Assembly: GCF_000524195.1 (NCBI RefSeq)
Contig: NW_020170473.1
Span: 95,292 to 159,291, forward strand
Origin: Echinococcus granulosus
Lineage: Eukaryota; Platyhelminthes; Cestoda; Cyclophyllidea; Taeniidae
Length of the DNA stretch: 64,000 nt
Direction of reading: 5' to 3'
Shown here: piece by piece, positions 27,001 through 39,000 of the stretch
Numbering within the stretch: the stretch's first letter is position 1
Layout: every line of letters begins with the position of its first letter
Made by a program: the position numbers and the translations under genes
Notes under the pieces: generated by a model
The model's database searches: none
What the model was told of the DNA's origin: nothing
What the model saw: the letters and a program-made list of their open reading frames with translations, nothing else

Positions 27001-30000
27001 GCGATTTAATTAAGAAAGATTGGAATTAGGGTCATTGGCTAAACAGAGGATGTTTTTATTGACCTAAACCTCTATGAACTAATGCGAATCTGCAAATAGC
27101 CGCAAAAATTGGTCGAAAGGGGAAGTTTTTAGACCATTGAGGCGTGGAATAAGCCAACAAATAATTAGATTTTACGGTAAATGTTTTCGAATTTCAATAG
27201 ATTTGTATTGACAAATCCTTGTGCTTTAATTCCCCTTCGTGGCTCTTTAGTTGTTACTTGGAAATGGGAATATCTGCTAATAAATCTGTTTCGACTACTT
27301 TTAGCCTAAATGCCTATTTACAGTCGTAATCTTTACAAACCCGTCAATTTCGATAAGACAATAAAATTCTCTTAAAACTGGGAGTTTTTTGGTTTCAATG
27401 CACCTAGAGTGATTGAAACGCTATTATAATTATACCCTTACTACTTTAGACCTAAGCAGATGCGGTGTTCAGGATAAAATGCGAAGTTGTATGTATAAGT
27501 GCAATGTATTGTTGCTTAAATCTTCATTTCATTATGGTTTTACTGAACTTACCCAATGTACATAACCAGATCTCCCTTTGGAGAAGAAACGTGTCCGAGT
27601 AACCGCACCAATATCCACAAACGTGTGTCTATCCCTTACCTCTAGGTATGTCCAAACCCGCAGGGCTATCACGTATGCTTGTACTGCCATCGCACGTTCT
27701 CCAGCGCCTCGCTCTACGCCAACCACATAAACAGGCCAGTGGCGCGGGTGATTTACCGTTGCCATCTCTGCTCTACGCAGCTGGACACTGGGCCTACGCC
27801 CACCGTAGTGTCGCAGCAGACTTCATCCCCCCCCTCCTCCCTCACCATCTCCACCAGCACCACCGTTGCCAGCTCTAGCAATCCCGTCTCGATGATGTCG
27901 GCATCGTCGACACTGCCCTCGCCATGTAACCTGTTGGCCCCAAACCTCTGCGCCCTCTATGTGCATATGGCTCAGTGCCACGCCAACGAGCCTGTTACGG
28001 CATGGCGACTCGTTCCCTCGCGTCTCACCATCACTGCTATTCCCTGGCTCGTCAGTGGAGCCAAAGTCGAGGGAGCCAACGGAGCCTCGCGATCCACTCC
28101 TATTCAACCACCGCTGCCGCCTTCGCTACCTCCCACCACCTACGTAGAGGGACAGGAGCTTATTGACCTCGGCAACGATCTGGATCGACGTTTGACGTAA
28201 GCCTTACTTGAGAGTAGTTTCTTCGTGCCCCTTTTTCATTGCTTTCCGCTGTTTCTCTTGACTCCAAACTCGTAAATGAAGCTACTCAGTTGGCAAACTA
28301 CGGGAAGTAGATCCAAGTTGGTGCATTCAGGTAGTGTAATTTTTAATAAACATGAGCGTCTTTGGTGGGTTTTGATTTATTTTAATTCATGAGATCTTCC
28401 AGAGTTTCCGTAGCTGTTTGCTAGCAGTTAACTGCACTTTTGTCAAATACTCAATCAAATTAAAGTAGCATAAGGAATATAGTATTCGTATCCGTCCACC
28501 AAAAATTAGTTTAGTTAAAATCCGATTAGGATCTCCTTATTCGGGAAGCAGAATTGGGGTAGTTTTGATCAAAAACTACAAAACCACATTCGAAGCATTA
28601 TCAGCTGACATTTTTAAGTGAAATGAGCCAAGCGAATAAGTTCATTTGAGGAGGGTGGACAATAAGTTTAAAAGTTTACAAAAGTGAAATTAACTTAGCT
28701 AAAGTTCGGGTTGATGTATCAAAATATTTGATTTAATTACAATCGTTGTTGCTTTTAGTACAAAATGATACCTTTGAAGACATTAGGGAACCGTCACTTT
28801 TGTTTCAATACGCTTCAGAAGGTTTAAATGGTGTTTGGCCCGTTGCTGAATCTTTAATGGAATCGTGTATTGCTCAGTGATTAAATTGGTTTGATAATTT
28901 CTGCCACCTTTTCACCAGCTACCCAGTTTGTAGTGCTTATGTGGCTGCCCATTAGTGCTCTAACGAACCGTACTTTCAGCCATAAGATCAAGGTGGAGAA
29001 ATAACCCAAAAAAAACCTGCGAAATTGGTACTTATTGGGGTTGACGTTATAGGAATCTACTTCGAGCTGGGGAGTTCCGGTTTTCTTCCGCGAGAGTAGG
29101 CGGCATTGCAGAGGAAGGCACATTTCTTCGCGCGCCTGACGTCCGGTCGATGACCTCCATTTCAACGCGATTTGTCCCCACGCCATTGCAGCCCACCGGT
29201 CTCTCGGTTGATGGCCTCCCCCGTTCTCTTGCCTCGCCCATCAGCCACCTCCTGTTTCGTCTGGCCGAAGCCTCTATCTGGCACGGATACTTCTTCCTCG
29301 CCGGGTGGTATCCATCATTTACTGGCATCAGTGCGTTGCCTAAGCGAAAGCCCTGTTGCACTCATTAATGTATTCATCTATTATTTATCCATCCATTTAT
29401 TCATAGTTCGACCCATTAACCATTCATTTATTTAGCTTCTTTATTCACACTTTTGTGGTATTAGGTATTCAAGAGACCAGTTTGCCACTGCCATGCGCAG
29501 CCAGCGTGAAACAGATCGAGCAGGCTTACAACGCCCTATTGAGGGATTCACAAACTGGCGCTCGAGGCTGCAGTAGGGAAGGAGGCGGGAGAGGGGTGTT
29601 GCGTTGCTTGCTTTGCGGCGAGTTTTGCACCAATACTGGTGCCAACTTGAGGACACACCTCAACGGTCGCGTGAGTGGTGCCGACGTCTCCCTCGCAAAA
29701 TGCGCGCTCTGCGCCCTCTCGGTGGTCCACAATCGCAAGGATATGGTACTGTGCTCCATTAAGGCGCACCTCCTCTTCCATTTGGACATTTTCCTCATGT
29801 GTCCGCAATGTGGATTTACTGTAAGCCAATACCCCTCCTTCCTTCTCGTGTGCCACATCTACCATTACTGTGGCACCCGAGCTCCTGATAACGATGTTGG
29901 AAGGTGTTTTTTGGGCAAAACTTTATCATACTTAGCCTGCCAACTAAATGCCACTTACGGACACAAATGAGTCCATGTAGTTAAATGGACAATTTAAACA

Positions 30001-33000
30001 AATATTCTTCAATTGCATTTTCCCTTCTTTCAAGCGTCGGCCACAACGCTCACTGTGGCCATTCCTCTACACTAGCTGTCCCAATGCAGTTGGTACTTGA
30101 AAAATCATCTACGAGTCAGAAACGCATACTATACGTTGCCATTTAGCCGCTAAGGCGGTGGAGTTAGGTATCTTCTCTTTAGATAATACATGTATCTTGT
30201 AAATACCTCCATGCTGAATGCAAGATTAGAATGGTTCTCAAGAGTAGACGCGACCTCTGTAACCCCTTAAAACTACTAGGCTCTAGGCCTCCACAGCCTG
30301 TGCCATCTATGGGGTTTGGGTTTATTATGCAGCCATTAAATTCGAAATTATTGTTCACTTAGATTAGGTTTACCTACCACTGCCACCGTCTAACATTAGT
30401 TAGTGAATCTGGGCAAAGCGTCATTATAAATGTACCACTAGGGACTGGTAGACTATTGGCATAAGCGACAAAGGACTATCACCCTTCAAGGCGGTTACTC
30501 GAGAACCCATAGAGCTAAACGCATTTAAAACGGATCGTGTTGCCATATTCCCCCCATTGGGTACGCACCTTGTTAATAAAAGGGTGTCAATGTAATTTCC
30601 TGTCGGTTTTTTTAGGTTGGACCATCTTTCATTAGCATACTACTACCTTACGCCAATCACAGAAATGGTGGAAGTTTGCTGACGACATCCCATTTTTGAG
30701 TAACGCACCGTTTCAGAGAGGCAGTTGGAGCGCACTCTTTAGGACTTTTTTAAATTAATAATGCAACAGCATTTTGCATGCTTCCATGCATCGGGGAATA
30801 TTTCACTGTAACGGTTTTACGCCAACTTTATTGACATGATTTGGGAGGTTTTTCTGTGATAGCGGCGGTGATCACTAGTTCAGGGAAAACATATTGCCAT
30901 CTAAATTTAGATCCTACATTTTTTTTCCGCGTCATTGGCGTAGGTATGGATTGGTTCCCATTGATTTTTCACTTTCATCATTAGTAATTAATGAGGATGT
31001 CTTCAAGTTCCTCCTTTAAATGTTCCAAGTATCTTGCACGTTGATACTGCAAAAAAACTTGATCTTTGCTACGCCATATTTTTTCAAGAGAACGTTGACA
31101 GCGTTGTTACGATTGAAGCGGGAGTACTTGTTTGGTTCCCGGCTTTGAAAATGGTCAACAGTGTAAGCTGAAGCACATATTTCGCATAGATCATGTTGGG
31201 TTTAGATTACTCATTTTGATCGCTGATAAGATCATTTAAATTTTTTTATTGATGCACCTTACTTTCCTGGTTGCGCCGCAGCTCCGGAGTCTTCCCTGGA
31301 GAATCTGTGAAGTGTACGCTTCTGTACAGGTATTTGTCATAAATGCATTTAAGGACTAGTGCTCTATTAATGAAAATGAAAGATAAAAGTGCACTATGCC
31401 GTCAAGATGCTAAAAGTGCTTGTAAGACCCGAAGAGCCCCTCGGAATCAAATGTGCCACCTCGGCAAAGATCGTCACTAAAAGGTGCACGGTCGTCTCTG
31501 AAAGGTTTTTCTGCAGCTGAGCGTCCCGCCGCCATACAAATCGTGTTTGAATTATTATGTCGGAGTGAATACCCACTCATTTTATGCGGGTTTCCTGTCC
31601 ACGAGAAACTCCATCGTCGCACGTCGTCTCTTGCAGGCATCAGCACTGCTGCCCGACTCCTCGATTACTTATCTGAATTGGGCTGGCCCACAGTCACGTG
31701 GTGTCTTCATTTAGTCATGACGCCGTAATTAAGTCTTCTACTACAATTAAAGTAGATATCTTTCTGCTACAGTGAAACCTATTGCTCCTTATATTATCAT
31801 TATTGGCAATACCATCCCTCTCCTTTCGGACAGCCACCCCCGGATTTGACCCCTTCCCTGGCCGAGATTTGTTTGCGCCTGCACTTGCGGTTCGTCTGCT
31901 TCCACTTCAACCTGGTCAAGGTGTTACTTTGTTCGAGGGCATCCTGCAGGGAGCGGATCTTTCTTACCATGGAGAGCTTCGTGCAACACTGGTTTGAGGT
32001 ACACACTGCGCGCAAGTATGCCTGTCAACTCTGCGGCAGTCTTGGTCACCAGAGGAAGATAGAGGTCGATGCCGCTGATGGTGCGTCTTCTTTTCTGCAA
32101 TCTTGAGGGTCGGATGAGTCACAAAGTTATGGTCACCGAATTACAAGCGATTTAAAAAATGCTTTTTTGTGGTATTTTTGTAGGAGGACTGCTGCATTCA
32201 GTCACTTTGACTACCTTAATTAGGTTAAGTACAAATTTTTGCGAATTTTAATACCATGGAGTTCGAGTTTTCGTGTCTTAAATTAACCGCTTTTGAGCCA
32301 ATAATTGTAGTGCTAGTAAATGACGTTGCTCCATAACTCTTGCTTTTTTTCGATACTCCACTGAGGTATTGTAAAAAATACTTCCATTGTCCTATTAAAA
32401 CCGTATATTCTGAGACATTATCATTTAGAGGACAAAAATAAGATTTAACTTAGTCCATTAAAGACATGATTGGTCTGAGAGATCTAGGTTTTTTAACTTT
32501 TATCAATGAAACTACGCTTGGTCACTGAAAAATAAGCATTAGCACTACACCAGTACAGCAAAACGAAAATTAGCCTTTTTAATGCCTCCATTTCGAAGTT
32601 GTTGATTGTTAGGAGTAGAGTAAGGTCCTCAAATCAAAGGAGCATCTTGAGTCTACGTAAAGCGAATTATGACTCCTCACTGTCATGGCTCAATTCTTTT
32701 GTGTCGCCTTGCCGCAAAGACAAGTTCCTGTTTTAATTTGATGAGTGCAGGCAACTGTGTTCTTTGGAATGATCGATTTCTGCTTGCCTATCTTAAAAAC
32801 AGGTTGCCATTCATGGTGAGGGTGCTGAGGGTCATTGATTTCAGTTTGCTTTTGACAACTTATTGAAGCTCGGCTATTTGCTCGAAAAATTACTCTACAT
32901 CTTATCTGTAGGATTCAGAAGTAAATACGCCCAAACGTACTAGTTTCCTCTACTTGTTATTCCACTATTAGATCTATTACCGATGAAATGTGTGCTGTGA

Positions 33001-36000
33001 TGCGAAATCTACCTGATCTATGCAAGAATTGGTTAGGCTGCTGCGCCATTTTAGCTAACGCGTTTGAATGGGGTCGGCGTAATGCAGTGAATCCTACCTT
33101 TGTATTACTTTATGGGCAGACGCTGTGGTTCGCCTGAACGGCCTGATCTACGATTTTTCCGACCTCGCCTCGGTGTGCATACACTTACAGGAGCGTCATT
33201 CACTATCCGCCACTTCTGCACCCACTTTTTCTCAGGTTGCCTACAAGTGTTCTGAGTGCACTTTTGTCTCCTCCGTCCCTGTCGAATTTGCCGATCATTT
33301 CTCGGTGAGACCTGTTTGCTTAACTGCCCTCTTGCCTCCTAACAAGAACTGTCTTACATTTTGAAGGTTAAATTCTCCCCTAGACTTTGTTGGTCTTTCT
33401 GATCGCAATTTTCTCTTTCACCAAAATCGTGCCATGCTTTACCCAAAACGGAATTGTACGTTAGGTGTGTGGTGCTCGTTTAGTTTCAATACTGACATCT
33501 CAAGAAGGTTTCATCCCCAGTTGCCGCAATTTTTAAGACGGCTTAACTTGTAGATGGCGTGCCGACAAGAAAATCAATTTTATATCTTTCTGATCCATTC
33601 TGCAGGTAAATGACATATGAGAAATAAATTTGCTGGTAGATATGCATCTTGTATGAGATGTATTGTGGATTTTGACAGTCCTGGAATAGTTTTCATTCTC
33701 AATTTAGTGCCATCGGGGGCAATAGCGGTGCAGCCACCCGATACATCCTTTGTATAGCTGGTAACTGCTTGACTACTAATTTCAAACGTGATTAATTGTA
33801 ATGATATCATTATTGAGTCTCTTCGCACTTACTAATTAGTGGAGTGCTTACAAGTGAGGATCTTTGTGAGCATATATTATTTGTGAATGCAAATGACAGC
33901 GTCGATTTCCTGTTCAGAATTTGATGCTCTTTTCTGCAATTTTAAACGAACTTCACCCTTCACTTTTTCACTTTTGCATAATTCGTGCTATGGCGTGTGC
34001 AGACTCTTTGTTCGGATCCACAAATCCCCTTTTTTTGACCTAGTTAATACTTATCAAATTAAGTTTACCACCAAAATGCAGTTTATGTATGACCTTTATT
34101 AATGACTGCAGAGGTCCATTTAGGGTACTCTGTTTCCCTATCCTTATACAATGCTTTTGATAATAGTTTCGCTACATCCACACAGTCATCTTGATGCGCT
34201 GCACATTTCCTCACATTAACCGAACAATTGAAATAAATGTGGGGGACCCTTTTTCTTTCCCCATTCGCAGTCGGCTCATTGCCGGCTGGGTGAGGTGAGC
34301 ACCATCACTGCTGCCGCTGGCGCCGCAGCTCCACAGAGTCGGCAGTCACCGTGCGAGGCTCAGTGCTTCTACCGCTGTTTTGGTGACTGCAGTCAGTTCT
34401 TACATGACATTGGGGAACTGCGAACTCACATGCGCACCTGCTCCTTCGCCATAAGCACACTCAAGCGCGCCTTCGGGGAGCAATTTCTCAACAGTACACA
34501 GGCCGCCTCTGGTTCTGTCTCTGCGTCTGCTGCTGTCACGGGCGAGGGGAAGGGCAACCCGCTCTGCTTATGCCTATACTGCGACATCAGTAGGCGCAAA
34601 ACCGACCCCTTCGTTAGTGAGTTCCCTTAGGACATTTTCAGTATGCTTCGTTAAACCATAAATGTGGCACAATTACAGCTTGTAAGCTTGTGTAACATTA
34701 TATTATGTAACCAAAAGTCAATGTGGTTTTTGGGGTAGGTTGCTGTAATGGCCTTTTTTGGAAATGTGGACACGTGTACAATGTTTTCGAGTGTTTATCC
34801 GTATACATTGTAAAGCATAAATGTGTATTGGTCAATATTTGCGAAATAGTTCCCTAGAAACTTCTCGTCAAGTAGCTATTAGGGATGCTTACATCCAAAT
34901 CTCCTTTGGGAGGCAGAACGTCTTCGTTACTGTGCGTAATTTCATTCCTATATCGCGCGTAGTTTTTCAAGCCAATGTGCTATTTCCTTCGGTGTGTTTA
35001 TCCAAATCAACACTTTATGATATGTATTTAGTATGAATTCTCCTTCCAACATGTAATGCTTGAAATGTTTGACCACTTTAAAAGTAGCGAATAGTTTTTT
35101 TTGGGTGGTCCCCTTCTGTCTGTCCACTTCGTTCGCACTTCTAGGGAGTAAAACGCCTGAAATTAGAGAAAAGTATGGTTGCGCATCTGATGTAAAGCTA
35201 GTGAGTACTGAAATCGATGCTTACTACAGCATTTTCTTTTGTTCTTTAGTGTCTTCATTGCTCTTATTTTCGTCAAAGTTTCTGCCGTTTTTTTCATAGC
35301 TTATGTGGAAGACCTGGGATCGTTGCAAGAACTTTACACAGTCCCCGTGTTAGTCCTCCAGTCACTGACAGTGGCAAAGTCTTGTTTACTTAGTAGGTTT
35401 TGGCCCGGTCTCGACCTGTTGTGTGCGGTATCCTGTAGATGAGATTCCATTTAATAAAAGGGCATATTCCAGTGACTTCAGGTGCTTCCCTCTTTGCAGG
35501 CGGAAACGATGAGGGCGAAGCTAATTCTTCCCTCGCGTCGAGGGCGTTCGACGACCTCCGGCGCCTTCACGCCCACGAACACATCGTTCACGTGACTGGA
35601 GGCGCTGCTGCCGTCGCAGTCAGCGGCCAGGTGGGTTGTCCGTGGTGCGGTGAAAAGTTGACTTTGATGCCAACCCCTGCCCCAGCCTCTATCATCACCC
35701 CTTCTGCGGCTCCATCCAACCACACTGAAGACCTCATCAACCACCTTCGCGGACACGCTACTGCTAATCCGTGAGTACTTTTCCATAGGTTATTTGCGCA
35801 TCAGACGAAGTTTGCCGGATTTAGGACATGGCTAAATGAACATCTCATGGTTTAGATGATTCATTGTAGCTACTTTCGTGCCTGTCCCACCTACTGATAC
35901 TGTATCCACAATACTTGTTAGTTTGGCAAATTCCACAAATCGTAAAGAAATGGTGATAAAACGACATTGATTCAAACCACTTCCAGTCAATCGTTAACAT

Positions 36001-39000
36001 TTTAGTTCAAATAATCTAATTTCTTACTTCTAAGATCTGTGTCTAGTGCACCCATTTCCACGGAATGCGTAAAATCGGCGGATCAGATAATTGCACACCC
36101 AATGATCCTGATGTGTCTGCTTTATTTGTGACACTATAACGCCGGTTATTGAAAACTCCCAACTTAGAATGTCTTTTTGCCAAATCGCATCTGATACCTC
36201 AGGGGTATCGCAACGACACAATTGGAGTAGAGTCATATGGCTTCATCATTGGCTGCGTTGAAGTAGCGGATGTCTAGTACCCAAAACTGAGTAGCGCGAG
36301 AACGAAGAATGGGCTTCAGTAATTAGATTGCTGACAGTGTAGGGACATGTTGCTGAGACAGCACAAAAAGTCGCAGTCGGTGTGGATGGGTCTATTAGAG
36401 ATGAACTCGTTCACTTATCAGTACTTGAAATGACGTAATGGAATTCAGGTACGGTACTTTTCATTTGGATCAACAATCACTTCTCTTTTNNNNNNNNNNN
36501 NNNNNNNNNNNNNNNNNNNNNNNNNNNNNNNNNNNNNNNNNNNNNNNNNNNNNNNNNNNNNNNNNNNNNNNNNNNNNNNNNNNNNNNNNCAGCGGCTTGG
36601 GAAGGTTCGGGTGTTAAGGCATTAGAGCTTGTCTAAAGCTGCGTGTAAAACCAAGAAATTAAGGAATGTATGTATGTTTGGCGATAAAGGTGGTTTTGAA
36701 TTGGGGAAAATTTACAGGGGAAGTTAATCGAGGGCATGGATATTTAAAAAATGGTGCTATGAAGGTAGCTTTCCGAACATTTTGGTCCTGCATTCTGTAA
36801 AGGCCTTTTTTTGTCGTAGGAATAAGTTTTGTTGAGGTGAAGAATTAGTTTATCAGTAGTCCATTTTGCTTAATAAAGCTTTTACTTGTGTCACTCCCAT
36901 TTTTCTAAAATTTTATTGTCACTCAGTTCCTATTGAAGTTTTGTCAGCTATCAATACCCGTGTTGGATCCATGTAGGTGCCCTTTATCTAATCAAAAGCG
37001 TACAAGGTGGTGCACTTATAAGCTTTTATGATGGTAAGCTTTGACTAGAATGGCGATGGAAACATTTCAAAGTATGTTTGAATTAAAAATAGTGAAGGAA
37101 CTTTAGGTGGGCCAATAATGACTTGTGTTAAGTTAGCTATAATAAAACGTGCTTGTTTCCTTTATCAAGATACGTTGCTTGGCAAGTGGAACGAGTGCGA
37201 CGTTTCAATGAAAGCCGCGGTGGTAAGTTCGCAAACCTTCATTCGTTCATCTTTAACTATATTTTTTTCATCAAACGCATTCTGATGTTGTGGCACTATT
37301 CTAACATCATCTAGCTTGACCCAAGGGGATTGTACTTTTTGTGGTTAGGGGTCTGTGTTTCGTGCTTTTTAAAAAACGACATTGTTGGACAGCGCAGTAA
37401 GGTTTCTTTTTCTTCATCCTCGAATGGGTTAGGAAGAGGATTGAGGCGTCTTTTGATGGAATTTGTTTATTCATCGGATTTATTATGTGCTGATCATAGT
37501 CTTTTCCCCATGCTCTGCGCAGAAGTCGTTATTTGCCACTGCCAGACGGGATGGCTGGACTCCCCGCTGGCCCTGATGGCGCACGCCTCAGCCTTCCCCA
37601 CTGCCACCAACACCTTTAGAGGCTCGCGTAAACGCTTGCTTGGGGACACGAGTTTACTGCCATTTCCCAGTCTCTTTGCCGCTCCTACTGGCAACACCGC
37701 CACACCCATCGCAGTTGAGGACGCAAAAGTAGGGAGGAAGCCAACATTCACGGCGACAACATCAGGAGGTGATGGTGGTAGAGGAGGTGGAGAGGGTGAA
37801 AACGCCATCTTCACCGTTCGACCGCTCTATTTACCCGGCGGGCACCCGCCTCTCTCCAGGGAGGTCTATGAACACGTAAGTGAATACACTTTCTTCAAGC
37901 GTCCGCCCTGAGAATACTTGGTCCTTGTCCACCTAATTAACATTGTTGGTTGATTTTCTGCTTTTTCAAAGTGTAGCCGTGAAAGTGCTTTTGTTTGTAG
38001 TCTCCAGCTAACTAAATTAGAGGGATAAGTTACTAACGGAGATTTAGCATCGGAAGCCTCTTATGAGAGCTGTATACAATGTATAGGTAGATAAAAGGTG
38101 TCGGTATGCTCCCAAGAGTAATGAAGCTGAAGAACATGAGTAGTTTAGAGCGTACAATGAAGTAAACGTCAGTTAGTTATTCACAATAGTAGGCAGCTTA
38201 GTAGAAAAGTGAAGGACGATTATGGACAGTTGAACTCTAAAAGCTTACCTTAAACTATTTTTTGTCACCTCTCGTAGGCTAAGAAAAAAGTGCTGCAATA
38301 TAGCCGTATTAATGGTGTTTCAATCGCATCGTTCACGGATATTTTGGATGGAGGAAGAAGTGTTTCTTTTAAAATGTTAGCATGCTTATTTGACTTAATC
38401 CTTCGCCAATTCTCACTAACGACGCTTAGGTTAGTCCTCTACACTAATCTGCTATTTCCTTCCTTACAGTTACGCTTCGGTGAGCACTACGATCTAGATG
38501 AGCGATTAAAGGCGTTCAATGTGGCCTTGAAAACGGATGACGTTGAAGCAGCAGCGAAGGAGACTTTCCAGTGTCCCCTCTGTCTCTCCCATGAGGCCTC
38601 TCGGTGGGCTCTCACTGAGCATGCTTTTTTCTCACACTGGGTAGGTACTCAGTCTCCCAACCTATTCAAAAGCGGTTGAAACTTGCTGCCAGCCATCGGT
38701 ACTCTGAATGTGTGCGGAATACGTCGTAAATAAAGTCGCAGCAAATATTTGAATTTGGAATGAATTTGGCTGCCATTGTACAAAAGTGTTGGCGCATTTA
38801 CGACCACAATTTAGCTGTTATCTCTGCCAAATGCAGATGGTTATTGCTGATGGGAGCCACTGAATTCGATTGCGAAATTTGCATGAGATCAGGGATTTTT
38901 AACAGGAGAAACACAAGTTAATCGGTGTGTTAATTTCATTTTAATTATCTGGTAGGGACTTCTTACACTAGGTTTCTTCATTTAGCATAAAAGACCCACA

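Noticed and set aside
27823..28107. Minus-strand frame rich in Gly/Ser opposite the zinc-finger exon
   Set aside because: Antisense shadow of the Ser/Pro/Ala/Thr-rich linker, which naturally lacks antisense stops.
31453..31728. 91-codon plus-strand frame with two acceptor-like CAG sites, a possible extra zinc-finger exon
   Set aside because: Exons 29465-29820 and 31834-32080 already join in phase 0. No Cys/His pairs and no good donor in frame.
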